Below, piece by piece: positions 8,308 to 16,739 of a stretch of 64,000 nucleotides of DNA (position 1 is its first letter; each line of letters starts with the position of its first letter). This stretch comes from Paenibacillus tianjinensis (GTDB lineage: Bacteria; Bacillota; Bacilli; Paenibacillales; Paenibacillaceae). Below the pieces are notes generated by a model, which had not been told where the DNA came from, made no database searches, and saw only the letters and a program-made list of their open reading frames with translations. The stretch lies in contig NZ_CP070969.1 of NCBI RefSeq assembly GCF_017086365.1, forward strand, positions 1,054,001 to 1,118,000, given 5' to 3'. Both the position numbers and the translations under genes were made by a program.

Positions 8308-9016
8308 GGCCGGCTACCTCCTTCCTTCCGTAACTTTTGCTGCCTCCCATATAGGCTTTGAGCGATGTTAGCAGGCTGTTGTCACCATCCAACAGCCGCA
8401 GGGCAATCCAGCGTGCCGGATACCTCGAGCCTACAGTTTGCTCTACCAGAGGGATCAGCTCGGCAATGCCGCGTTCAATGTCCTCACTGTAAGTGATCCG
8501 CAGCGGCTTCCCGGTGAAGGCGCCGGTCGCTACACGCTCTATCTGATCCAATAGCGCCCCGATCCCGATCTCATTACGTGCCGAGATGGCAACGACGGGG
8601 ACACCGAGCCTTTTCGAGATCGCTTTTAAATTGATGTCAATGCCGAGCTTCTTAGCTTCATCAATCAGATTGATGCAGATTACCGCCCGTCCCGTGATTT
8701 CCAGCACCTGCAGGGCAAGGTTGAGATTGCGCTCCAGCGAAGTGGCATCGAGCACGACCAGTGTCACATCCGGCTGTTCAAAAATAATGTAATCCCTGGC
8801 GGCCTCTTCATCAGCGGAATTGGAGTAAAGCGAGTACGTACCCGGCAGATCAACAGCACGGTAGACATGCTGGTTATGGGTGAATTCACCCTCAGCGGTA
8901 ATGACGGTCTTGCCCGCCCAGTTGCCGGTGTGCTGGCGCAGGCCGGTCAGCAGATTGAAGAGCGTACTCTTCCCTGTATTGGGATTGCCGGCAAAAGCAA
9001 CCGTATAGTGGCTCAT
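8285..9016 (-). CDS. feoB: FeoB GTPase part (G domain plus GDI helical region)
   Basis: 243 aa. G1 is GNPNTGKST (residues ~10-18), the G2 Thr lies in NWAGKTV, G3 is DLPGTYS, G4 is NLID and G5 is SARN. The region after ~170 fits the GDI-like helices. It overlaps feoA by four bases upstream and the permease frame by 23 bases downstream, so the three are translated as a unit. The separated G protein must work in trans with the permease. The last ~20 residues (SYGRKEVAGHGVPACH) are probably a non-conserved tail produced where the reading frames part. Confidence 0.9.
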   Translation of the reverse strand: MSHYTVAFAGNPNTGKSTLFNLLTGLRQHTGNWAGKTVITAEGEFTHNQHVYRAVDLPGTYSLYSNSADEEAARDYIIFEQPDVTLVVLDATSLERNLNLALQVLEITGRAVICINLIDEAKKLGIDINLKAISKRLGVPVVAISARNEIGIGALLDQIERVATGAFTGKPLRITYSEDIERGIAELIPLVEQTVGSRYPARWIALRLLDGDNSLLTSLKAYMGGSKSYGRKEVAGHGVPACH

Positions 9017-9267
9017 GCTTCTTCACCTCCAATCAAATGTCCGTAAATCAGCGAACTTTCTTCCCGCCTTAGGGCAATAGTCGTATTGCTTACCCGAAAA
9101 GCGATAGGATCTCCAAGCGGACTGCGCCGCAGCACCTCAACGGCATTGCCGACCACAAAACCGAGGTCGAGCAGCCTTCTTCGCAGCACGCCCTGAACTT
9201 CAATGCCGCTGATGCGCAGCATACTGCCGTTCAATGCTTCAGACAAGGGGATACCGGCTCCAGCCAT
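9013..9267 (-). CDS. feoA: FeoA, SH3-like accessory protein of ferrous iron uptake
   Basis: 84 aa, normal FeoA size. It has the FeoA core: RISGIEVQGVLRRRLLDLGF, then GNAVEVLRRSPLGDPIAFRV and IALRREE. FeoA is a small cytosolic partner that binds FeoB and supports Fe(II) import. The ATG at 9267 is preceded by AAGGA. It overlaps the FeoB GTPase start by four bases. Confidence 0.9.
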   Translation of the reverse strand: MAGAGIPLSEALNGSMLRISGIEVQGVLRRRLLDLGFVVGNAVEVLRRSPLGDPIAFRVSNTTIALRREESSLIYGHLIGGEEA

Positions 9268-9367
9268 TAGCAGTTCCTTCTTTCATTATGGAGTGATGAT
9301 GAATATATGGACGAAATAAGTATAAATTGTGCGTTGATGATAGATTATTGTACCGTGCCACAATATT

Positions 9368-9396
9368 AGTATACGTAAACAACTTTGTCCCTGCAA
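9368..9396 (-). promoter_or_regulatory. SigA-type promoter of feoAB
   Basis: TTGCAG, 17-bp spacer, TATACT on the minus strand. TTACGTATACTAA, a near-palindrome, covers the -10 region and could be a metal-regulator site. No classical Fur box was found. Confidence 0.5.
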
Positions 9397-9424
9397 CAAA
9401 AAAGTTTCCCTCGGGAAAAATAAA

Positions 9425-9474
9425 ATAACCCTGCCTAAAGTGCAGCAAATGCTGCGCCTTAAGCCAAGGGTTAT
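9425..9474 (-). terminator. Imperfect long hairpin, probable terminator of the SRPBCC gene
   Basis: ATAACCCT (9424-9431 region) pairs with AGGGTTAT (9467-9474), with an inner GCAGCA/TGCTGC stem. On the minus strand it is followed by a T-rich run. The rest of the feoA upstream gap (9268-9586) holds only the feo promoter. Confidence 0.55.
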
Positions 9475-9586
9475 AGTAAGCCGCAGATCAAATCTGCAGG
9501 AGTTTATTCGGATCTAGTGTATTATAGTTCCAGCCCGGCATCTGCCGGTTCTTTCCGGGTCCGGTGGCGGCTGAATTATGGAATGC

Positions 9587-10045
9587 CTATTCCCAGCTGC
9601 CAAAATCAAGAGTGCCTCCGGTTTCCGCCAGCGTCTTTATATTGCTCAGGATCTGCCACCAGGCGCTGTCACTCGGGCCATAGGAAGGGTCTTCCGGATG
9701 CCATTCGTCATGAATGAGTGTGAGCTTAGTGCAGCCGCCCACCGGTGCCAGCAGCCAGGAGATGCGGGATTCATAATTCACGCCGCCCTTTAGATAGGAG
9801 GGGCCAACCTTGTGCGTGAACCGCAGTGCTTCCCGGGGGGTGAATTCCAGCAGTGTGCCATGCACATGCAGAGTCTCGCTGCCGTCTGCGCCCGGTCCCA
9901 CATACTCCAGTGTTTCCCCCTCTACAAAGCTGGAACGGATAATGCTGCCATAATAGATTTGCTTCACTTTGTCAGGAGAGATAAGACATTCCCAGACCTG
10001 CTCCAGTGTTGCGCCAATATAGAATTCGTACTTTAGTTCCTTCAT
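9587..10045 (-). CDS. SRPBCC/AHSA1-type protein
   Basis: 152 aa from the ATG at 10045, which has GAGGAGG upstream. The longer frame from 10090 has no ribosome binding site. It begins MKELKYEFYIGATLEQVWECL, typical of the START/Bet v1-like AHSA1 fold, and ends with TKLTLIHDEWHPED and WWQILSNIKTLAETG, the usual C-terminal helix. These proteins bind hydrophobic ligands; the exact role is unknown. It follows a WYL regulator gene on the same strand, and such regulators are often paired with SRPBCC proteins, but a hairpin separates the two. Confidence 0.8.
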   Translation of the reverse strand: MKELKYEFYIGATLEQVWECLISPDKVKQIYYGSIIRSSFVEGETLEYVGPGADGSETLHVHGTLLEFTPREALRFTHKVGPSYLKGGVNYESRISWLLAPVGGCTKLTLIHDEWHPEDPSYGPSDSAWWQILSNIKTLAETGGTLDFGSWE

Positions 10046-10098
10046 TATTGTTCCTCCTCTGGTTACTGGATAACTTAAGCTTGGGTCCAATATACAAA

Positions 10099-10129
10099 AG
10101 AATCACTGACAGCTGCGGTCAGTGATTCT
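10099..10129 (-). terminator. Intrinsic terminator after the WYL regulator
   Basis: AGAATCACTGAC/GTCAGTGATTCT, a 12-bp stem with a 7-nt loop. TTTTGTATATT follows on the minus strand. Confidence 0.75.
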
Positions 10130-10136
10130 GAATAAA

Positions 10137-11096
10137 TTAAGATTCCGTATAATGGGCGGAAATGCCGGCAGCTATAGCTGCAAGCTTCTGCTTCAAGGCG
10201 GCAGGTTCAAGTATGGTCAGCGACTTGCCATAGGGCAGCAGGAAGTAAGCCGCGAAGCCGTATAACGAGGCTTCATCCAGCAGGAAATGGGCCTCCCCCG
10301 GAAGACGCTGCTCCAGCGAATGGCCGAACAGCCAGTGGCTGCACAGGTCATTCAGCACCTCTTCACCCGAGGCAATGACTACCGGGATCAGCGCGGTCTC
10401 CTGATCCTGGCCGGGAAGCAGGCTCCTCAGCAGAAACTCCCGTGCCGAGAATCCCGGCGGACGATGGAAGCCAGCTCCTGTCCGCTCCAGTCCTGCAATC
10501 CGGTCCACGCGGAAGCTGCGGATGTCCTGGCGCTGGTGGCAGAAGCCGGCCAGATACCACCTTCCCTTCCAGAGCACCAGCCCGTAAGGATCAATGGCAC
10601 GCACGGAGACTGCATCACCGCTGCCCTTGCGGTATTCCACCTGCACCGTCAGCCCGTCTGCGGTGCAGACCTCCAGCTCCTCCAGCAGATGGGGCAAGGG
10701 TGTGGACGGGGTATGCAGCATTTCGACACCACGCTCGTGGCGTTCCATCTGCGAGAGCTGCTCGTCATTGCTGTATCGCTTAAGTTTGGCAATGGCTTCA
10801 CTTAAGGCTTCGACATACGGGTATCCGCTGCCCTCTGCAAAGGCGGAAGCCTGTACGAGCGCCCGGCGTTCTGCGTCGTTGAAGAAGAGCGGAGAAGCGC
10901 TGAAATGCTCCGGCAGCCGGAAGCCGCCGCCCGGTCCGGCATCCGCGATGACAGGAACGCCGCTGGCGCAGAGCGCATCAATATAGCGGTACACTGAACG
11001 GACGCTCAGTTCAAGACTATCTGCCAGCTCGGCGGCGGTTCTTTTGCGCTGCTGCAGCATCCAGAGAATAGACAGCAGATGATCGGCTTTGGACAT
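10137..11096 (-). CDS. WYL-domain transcriptional regulator (HTH_11 type)
   Basis: 319 aa. The N-terminal winged HTH (ADHLLSILWMLQQRKRTAAE, then LELSVRSVYRYIDAL) matches DeoR/HTH_11 regulators. A WYL domain at residues ~140-215 carries AIDPYGLVLWKGRWYLAGFC and the Arg-rich FRVDRIAGLE. A WCX-like C-terminal region follows (~230-319). WYL domains sense ligands, possibly nucleic acids or small molecules. Neighbouring regulators of this kind usually control an adjacent small gene, here perhaps the SRPBCC protein. Confidence 0.85.
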   Translation of the reverse strand: MSKADHLLSILWMLQQRKRTAAELADSLELSVRSVYRYIDALCASGVPVIADAGPGGGFRLPEHFSASPLFFNDAERRALVQASAFAEGSGYPYVEALSEAIAKLKRYSNDEQLSQMERHERGVEMLHTPSTPLPHLLEELEVCTADGLTVQVEYRKGSGDAVSVRAIDPYGLVLWKGRWYLAGFCHQRQDIRSFRVDRIAGLERTGAGFHRPPGFSAREFLLRSLLPGQDQETALIPVVIASGEEVLNDLCSHWLFGHSLEQRLPGEAHFLLDEASLYGFAAYFLLPYGKSLTILEPAALKQKLAAIAAGISAHYTES

Positions 11097-11192
11097 CCGG
11101 CAGAAGCCTCCTGTTGTAGCAATGATTTCCCCAATTATTCCATAATTTCTTACAGGCTGTCAAAAGACAGAGGGCTTCCCGGAGATCATGTT

Positions 11193-12290
11193 TTAAGAGG
11201 GAGTTCTCTTAAACCGGCTGCGCAGCAGAATCGAAACCGCCAGCAGCAGGGGGACGGCAATCTGAAATACCGGATCGATCTTCAGGCTGGGTCCGAGGCC
11301 GATGGCGATATGCTGGGTATAGTCCCGCTCCACAAAGGAAGTCCCGTAAATGACGGCGCCCACAGGGAACACCCACCATTTCAGGGGTTTGCCGGTCAGC
11401 CCGCTTATCCCTTTAACCGCACAAAAATAGAATATCATCATTTTGATCAAGAGGCCGACGAAGAGCTGAATGGTTACCAGAATGTCGAGCCGTTCTACAA
11501 ATTGCAGATTGGATAAGGTGCGGACTGTTTTGAGAAAAGGCAGTTGGCTTATTCCCGCAACCGTAGGCCCCAGGACGGCAACATTGAGTGCATTCATGAA
11601 AATTAGAAAGATACTGATGGCAATATAGGCTGAAATGGTATTTTTCACTGGCACGCCGGGTTTCTCCCATAAGGACCACAGCATCAGAAACACAAGCATT
11701 TGCCCGAAGGGGAAAGAGACGATTTCCGGCAGTGCCGCATCCAGGATCGGCCTTAGCCCGCCCTCAAAGACAGGAGTCAGGCGCCGAAAATCGATGGAGC
11801 CCATAATTCCGAGCAGCAGGACCAGAAGGCCGTAAAAGAATAGAAGCATCGGGAGCAGCACCTCCGGCAGCCGGAAGAGCACCGCGGTTCCCTTCCATAT
11901 GGCGTAAAGCGCAATGAGGACAAAGACCAGCATCGTAATTGACATCGGAGTTGTCTGCAGAAGAGTCAGTGAAGTCAATTCGCCTAAATCCCGGACATTA
12001 CGCATCGATTCATAAGCGAAATAAAGGCAGTATATCCAGCCGACAACTGAACCGGCAGTGGCTCCGAAGTTGAATCTCAGTATGCCGATAAGATCAAGCC
12101 CCAGCGAGTGCTCCTGGATCCACAGCAGAAGCAGCAGTAAAAGCAGGCCGGCCAGTGAACCGACGCACATCGCCAGCCAGGAATCCTGCTTCGCCTTGCC
12201 GCCAAGCAGGAACAGCGGTGTGCTGCCGATCTCAAACAGCATGACCATAAACGCGATTTGCAGGGATGACACCTGCTCTTTATTATGCAT
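11193..12290 (-). CDS. Spore germination permease, GerAB/endospore germination family (second B subunit)
   Basis: 365 aa, about ten membrane helices, APC-superfamily GerAB type. The opening SSLQIAFMVMLFEIGSTPLF is characteristic. It is the last gene of the germination operon and the second B-type permease in it. GGAGG lies inside the last codons of the preceding small gene but 14 nt from this ATG, a long spacing. B subunits form part of the germinant-sensing channel complex in the spore inner membrane. Confidence 0.85.
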   Translation of the reverse strand: MHNKEQVSSLQIAFMVMLFEIGSTPLFLLGGKAKQDSWLAMCVGSLAGLLLLLLLLWIQEHSLGLDLIGILRFNFGATAGSVVGWIYCLYFAYESMRNVRDLGELTSLTLLQTTPMSITMLVFVLIALYAIWKGTAVLFRLPEVLLPMLLFFYGLLVLLLGIMGSIDFRRLTPVFEGGLRPILDAALPEIVSFPFGQMLVFLMLWSLWEKPGVPVKNTISAYIAISIFLIFMNALNVAVLGPTVAGISQLPFLKTVRTLSNLQFVERLDILVTIQLFVGLLIKMMIFYFCAVKGISGLTGKPLKWWVFPVGAVIYGTSFVERDYTQHIAIGLGPSLKIDPVFQIAVPLLLAVSILLRSRFKRTPS

Positions 12291-12300
12291 CTCTGTATCA

Positions 12301-12534
12301 TCAACCTCCTAACCATTCAATGATGACTCTGCCTGCGGGCTGGAAAAAAGCGGTGTACACGGTAGCGATGTTGAAGTGGGGCGTCTCTGTAATACCGCAA
12401 ATATTCACATAGACACACCAGGCAAGGATGCAGCCGAACCACAAGCGCTGAAGTTTTGATCCTCTTCCTGTCAGTCTGCTGCAGCCCCACACAAAGGCGA
12501 GGATATAAAGGATAAGAGTGATGGCTATTTTCAT
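12301..12534 (-). CDS. Small two-helix membrane protein in the germination operon
   Basis: 77 aa from the ATG at 12534 (a GTG directly before it is also possible), preceded by GAGGG. Two hydrophobic helices are visible: IAITLILYILAFVWGC and LWFGCILAWCVYVNICG. It has no recognised domain. It lies tightly between the GerAC and second GerAB genes (8 and 10 bp gaps), so it is probably made in the forespore with them. A small extra subunit (D-like) of a germinant receptor is a reasonable guess from context only. Confidence 0.65.
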   Translation of the reverse strand: MKIAITLILYILAFVWGCSRLTGRGSKLQRLWFGCILAWCVYVNICGITETPHFNIATVYTAFFQPAGRVIIEWLGG

Positions 12535-12545
12535 CACGCAGCCCT

Positions 12546-13841
12546 CTATTTCTGTTGAACGGACTTGAAGGATTTGTTGCTTAGCCCTGTCCGCTCTATT
12601 TTCATCGAGACGTGGGGGCGGATCTCAATGTCCCGGAATACGCTGTCCCAGCTTTTATCCTGCTCAATCTGCTTCCAGCGCTTCCGGTCACTGCGGTGAA
12701 TCCTTACGGCAAAGCCGGTGACATCTGCTCCCAGCTTCCGCACCTCGGTCCATGAGTTATTGACAAGCTCAAGCACATGCTGCTCGATCGATTCCTCCAT
12801 CTCTGCAATGGTGGCCCGCTCATTCAAATCCGCGATGCTGCCCAGCTCCGTCAATATTCCGCTGCCCTTGATGTGGATGTCCATGACATAATGATCCTTT
12901 TCCCAGACGGGGCGTACGGTAGTGCTTGATTTCTGGAGAATAAACGAAGCATCCGGAGTGTCCCCTGCCTCGGGGTGTGACGGAAAAGCAATGGTGGCTT
13001 TGTTGACTTTGTCAGTCATAAATGACAGGCCGAAGGCCTGCTTTTGGGTCAGCCAGCCGATCAGCTTCTCGCCTTTGAGTACGCCCAGCTTGCCGAGTGC
13101 CAGTCGTGAGGGCAGGTCCGTCACTGCGGTTTCGGTAGTTTCATCCATTATTTTATGCCCGGTTAAGAGGATCTCCGGCAGCACTGCGCTCCCCGATTCG
13201 GAGGACAGGGCCATGGCCAGCTCATAGAGACGTACTCCGGGATAATACGAGACCAGTCTGGATTCCTGTTCAATCATCAGCTGGATGCCCGCTCCCTGGT
13301 TTTTGGTCATCTGCATGAGCTGGTCCAGAATATCACCCGCTTCTCCTTTAGCAAGAAACACAAAGACCGTTTCCCTGGCGTCCTGTTTGCGCAGGAACAT
13401 GTCAATGATCTGGTTAATCCCGTGTCTGGCCATACTCTCGCCCAGTACGGTAATCCGGGAATGGGAAAAAAACATTTCGCGGGTGCTGGTCAGGTTGGTT
13501 TTATCGATCGCCTCCATGATTGTTTTTCCCTTGACGGTGAAGGTGATGAACGGCGGAGAAGTTGTGCTCCCGCCTCCGCTGCCGCCCATACCGCTGGCGC
13601 CGGACGAAGGGTTGATCACCTGGTAGGTGGCCTTCCACTGATTATCCTCCCAGTCATAGGCCGAACCTGAAGCAATGCCAAGCTCATTCAGCTCCCGGTT
13701 ATCCCAGCAGCCGGTAATCAAGGTGGATAAGAGAGGGAGACAGAGCAACAGGCAGGAGGTTCTTTTCCCTGCAAGCGAGCGCAGCCCCGAAGATAGTGGC
13801 AGACTCGATTCCGGCTGGATGGCCTGCTTCCGCTGCTTCAT
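12546..13841 (-). CDS. GerAC-family spore germination lipoprotein
   Basis: 431 aa, full length for the C subunit (Ger(x)C). A basic N-terminal region is followed by a hydrophobic stretch and the lipobox LITGC (Cys about residue 45), then WDNRELNELG, the family signature. AGGAG lies 8 nt before the ATG at 13841. C subunits are lipid-anchored on the outer face of the spore inner membrane. Residues ~70-85 are Gly/Ser-rich (GASGMGGSGGGS). Confidence 0.92.
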   Translation of the reverse strand: MKQRKQAIQPESSLPLSSGLRSLAGKRTSCLLLCLPLLSTLITGCWDNRELNELGIASGSAYDWEDNQWKATYQVINPSSGASGMGGSGGGSTTSPPFITFTVKGKTIMEAIDKTNLTSTREMFFSHSRITVLGESMARHGINQIIDMFLRKQDARETVFVFLAKGEAGDILDQLMQMTKNQGAGIQLMIEQESRLVSYYPGVRLYELAMALSSESGSAVLPEILLTGHKIMDETTETAVTDLPSRLALGKLGVLKGEKLIGWLTQKQAFGLSFMTDKVNKATIAFPSHPEAGDTPDASFILQKSSTTVRPVWEKDHYVMDIHIKGSGILTELGSIADLNERATIAEMEESIEQHVLELVNNSWTEVRKLGADVTGFAVRIHRSDRKRWKQIEQDKSWDSVFRDIEIRPHVSMKIERTGLSNKSFKSVQQK

Positions 13842-13855
13842 GTTTTACACTCCTT

Positions 13856-14941
13856 TCATTTGGCTCTGGAGCGCCGGAACCGGTGGAGCATGATGGCTGC
13901 CAGCGGTACAAGCACATTGAACAGGAAGAAGGTCAAGAACCGGCCCTCCCTGTTATAGAGATTCAGCTTGTCTATGTTCTGCCAGGTGAACAGGCACTCC
14001 AAGGCGATGACGAGCCCCAAGGCCCCGATAAACGGCCGGCTGCTGCTTACCCGGAAGGTTTGCTTGAAGCACTCAACGGTTACAAACAGGAAGATCGAAA
14101 ATTTGAGATAGATGGATAGCACCCAATAAGAGATGAACAGAATATCCAGCTTCTCAAAAAATGTGCCAAAATGAACCACTCCGGCAGCCGAGAATCCCGG
14201 ATAAGCGCTTAGCTTGATAAACTCAGGTCCGAACACCAATAAAGCCGTAACCAGCGAAAAGATCATCAGCAGACCAACAAATAGAAGACCCATCCATCCG
14301 GCGATCCGGGCCTTTTGCGGATCCTTGAGATACGGGGCCAAAAACAGCAGTACGGCCACTTCGGACATCCAGGTAGTTGGTGTTATGCTGGCCAGTGTCA
14401 ATGAAGCCAGGGAGTGGTCAAACATCGGCAGCAGCTGGTGCACGTTCATCTCATGGATTAATCCGAACACGAACAGCGGCACGAAGACTACATAGAGCAG
14501 GATGATAATGCTGTTTACTCTGGTAATGGATTCAATGCCCTGTCTGACCATATAGATCGTAATGATCAGGATCAGAATGACCAGGACGGTCACCGGTGTA
14601 TTTAGCAGCACATTATCTTTAATGAAATTGACGAATTCCCGCAAGATCGTGGAGCTTGCATCCAGATAGAACTGCAGCATAAGAAGACCCAGAGCTGTGG
14701 CTACGGCCGGTGAGCTTCGCTCACCCAGCCATGTGAGAAAGGGAGCGCCGTTGCTTACGCGGATGGCCGTTCCGATGATGGAAGCAACGATAAGCCCGGC
14801 CATTGTAGACATCAGAATGGAAAGAGGCGCGTCCTGCTCGGCATAGCTGCCGATAATGGCGGGGAGGACGACGGTGGCTGTCGGCAGAATCGTGGTGATG
14901 ACGAGCATAGCTGCCTGGGCGGTGTCGATTTTTCCGTTCAA
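13856..14941 (-). CDS. GerAB-family spore germination permease (first B subunit)
   Basis: 361 aa with about ten membrane helices. The start is a TTG at 14941 that overlaps the stop of the A gene (TTGA), with GGGAGAGG upstream, so translation is coupled. IDTAQAAMLVITTILPTATV at the N-terminus and GERSSPAVATALGL fit the GerAB family. With the A and C neighbours it forms a complete germinant receptor. Confidence 0.92.
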   Translation of the reverse strand: MNGKIDTAQAAMLVITTILPTATVVLPAIIGSYAEQDAPLSILMSTMAGLIVASIIGTAIRVSNGAPFLTWLGERSSPAVATALGLLMLQFYLDASSTILREFVNFIKDNVLLNTPVTVLVILILIITIYMVRQGIESITRVNSIIILLYVVFVPLFVFGLIHEMNVHQLLPMFDHSLASLTLASITPTTWMSEVAVLLFLAPYLKDPQKARIAGWMGLLFVGLLMIFSLVTALLVFGPEFIKLSAYPGFSAAGVVHFGTFFEKLDILFISYWVLSIYLKFSIFLFVTVECFKQTFRVSSSRPFIGALGLVIALECLFTWQNIDKLNLYNREGRFLTFFLFNVLVPLAAIMLHRFRRSRAK

Positions 14942-16569
14942 GCCTGATCCTCTCCCTGCGGTTTTTTTTGCTGCCCGGTTAGCTGCGCTTTTTTCTTCTG
15001 GCTTTCGATCGACTGCGGTTTCTGATCCGGACCTTGTCTGCGCGTTTCTTTACTCATGCTGGTCTTAGGCCGCATTGGCATATTCCATAGCGGGACGCGG
15101 ATAAAGATGTCCTTCAGGTAGCGGGGGATCATCGGAGCTACTGGTGACAGGTAAGGTACGCCGAACGAATACAGTCCTGCCAAATGGATCAGCAGCGCCA
15201 TTAAAAAGGACATGATGCCGAACAGACCAAGCGTAGCGGCAATCAGCATAAGCAAAAACCGGATCAGACGAATCGAATTGGCAATGGCCAGTGATGGAAT
15301 AACGAAGTTGGAAATGGCTGTGAACGAAACGACGATTACCATCGCCGCCGAGACCAGACCGGCAGAAACGGCAGCTTGTCCCAGTACCAGTGCCCCGACA
15401 ATGGAAATTGCCGGACCAATGGTACGGGGCATCCGGACTCCGGCCTCACGCAGTACATCGAAGGTGAGCTCCATGAGCAGCGCTTCAGCAAGCGCCGGCA
15501 GCGGAACCCCTTCGCGCTGGGCGGCCAGACTGATCAGCAGTGTGGTCGGCAGCATTTCCTGGTGAAACGTGGTGACGGCAATATACAAGGCAGGCAGCAT
15601 CATGGAGACAAAGAAAGCCCCATACCGGATCAGCCGTAGAAAGGAAGAGATATCATAACGCTGATAGTAATCTTCGCTGGATTGAAAAAAGTTAAAGAAG
15701 GTGGACGGCGCAAGCAGCGCAAAGGGCGTACCGTCAATAATAATCCCGACCTGCCCTTCCAAAAGGCCCCCGGCCACCGCGTCAGGACGTTCCGTGTTCT
15801 GAATGGTGGGAAAAGGGGTCAGCCCGCCGTCCTGAATGAATTCCTCGATGTAATTGCTTTCGAGAATACTGTCCGTAATAATGCCGTTCAGCCGGCGGCG
15901 GATTTCGGCCAGCACATCTTCACTGGCAATCCCCTGCAGGTAGACAAGAGCTACACCGGTCCCGGTGCGCTGTCCGATTTTATACTCTTCTATCCGGAGA
16001 TCAGAGGTTTTGAGTCTGCGTCTGAGCATGGAGGTGCCGACCCGCAGGCTTTCGGTGAACCCTTCCTTGGGACCGCGGATAACGCCCTGGGAGGTGGGTT
16101 CATTGACGCTTCTCTTCTCATAGCCGGAGGTATCGGCGGCGAGCGCCATCGTAAGCCCGTTAAATAGAATGAGGGTATAGCCCTCAAACAGCAAAGACAG
16201 CATATGCTCGACGGTTTTACCTTCCTGAACGCCCCCGATGGGCAGCATCTGGTCTTTAATCAGGGCATAGGCTTTATCTGCGGTGATGGCATCACTTTTC
16301 AGTGTGACATGCTCCATCAGTGGCTGAATTACAGTCTGATTCACGGTATCTGCGTTGACTAGACCATCAATATAAATAAAAGCCAGGGCGAGCGAGCTTA
16401 ACGATTCATTGGTGAATCTGCGGATGATCACATCCGAGCTTGTACCGATCCTTAGACTGATCTCCTGCAAAGTCTCATCGAGTGAGGGGCTCAAGGGACA
16501 AGGCGCGGGGATAAAGGCTTCAACAGGGTCCTTTCTATTCTTACGGCCTTGCTTGGAATGAACGGGCAC
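14938..16569 (-). CDS. GerAA-family spore germination protein (A subunit)
   Basis: 543 aa from a GTG at 16569 preceded by GGAGGAG. The frame is open further upstream to 16692, but that part runs into a terminator hairpin and lacks a binding site. The soluble N-terminal domain (~25-290) carries LALAFIYIDGLVNADTVNQ. The membrane domain (~300-500) carries QREGVPLPALAEALLMELTF and the family motif EAGVRMPRTIGPAISIVGAL. The C-terminal tail is Lys/Gln-rich. The A subunit is the channel-forming part of the germinant receptor. It is the first gene of the operon A-B-C-small-B. Confidence 0.92.
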   Translation of the reverse strand: MPVHSKQGRKNRKDPVEAFIPAPCPLSPSLDETLQEISLRIGTSSDVIIRRFTNESLSSLALAFIYIDGLVNADTVNQTVIQPLMEHVTLKSDAITADKAYALIKDQMLPIGGVQEGKTVEHMLSLLFEGYTLILFNGLTMALAADTSGYEKRSVNEPTSQGVIRGPKEGFTESLRVGTSMLRRRLKTSDLRIEEYKIGQRTGTGVALVYLQGIASEDVLAEIRRRLNGIITDSILESNYIEEFIQDGGLTPFPTIQNTERPDAVAGGLLEGQVGIIIDGTPFALLAPSTFFNFFQSSEDYYQRYDISSFLRLIRYGAFFVSMMLPALYIAVTTFHQEMLPTTLLISLAAQREGVPLPALAEALLMELTFDVLREAGVRMPRTIGPAISIVGALVLGQAAVSAGLVSAAMVIVVSFTAISNFVIPSLAIANSIRLIRFLLMLIAATLGLFGIMSFLMALLIHLAGLYSFGVPYLSPVAPMIPRYLKDIFIRVPLWNMPMRPKTSMSKETRRQGPDQKPQSIESQKKKAQLTGQQKKPQGEDQA

Positions 16570-16610
16570 AGCTTCTCCTCCTTCACTGCTAACTCTGGAT
16601 AAGGTGGGAG

Positions 16611-16640
16611 TATTATCCCCCGGCCGTTCATTCCTTATTC
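16611..16640 (-). promoter_or_regulatory. SigG-like (forespore) promoter of the germination operon
   Basis: GAATA (16640-16636), 18-bp spacer, GATAATA (16617-16611) on the minus strand. This fits the forespore SigG pattern gHATR-N18-CATWHTA except for the first base of the -10. It lies 42 bp before the GTG start. Confidence 0.5.
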
Positions 16641-16672
16641 TGCCTGCTGTATGAAACTGGCGGACATGATAA

Positions 16673-16714
16673 AGAGGGTGTCCGCAGGCCATGTACAGCC
16701 GCAGAACACCCTCT
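16673..16714 (-). terminator. Hairpin after the phosphodiester glycosidase gene
   Basis: AGAGGGTGT pairs with ACACCCTCT through a longer imperfect stem. On the minus strand it ends in CTCTTTATC, a weak T-run. Confidence 0.55.
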
Positions 16715-16739
16715 GGATGTTAAGCTTCTATGATGTTAA

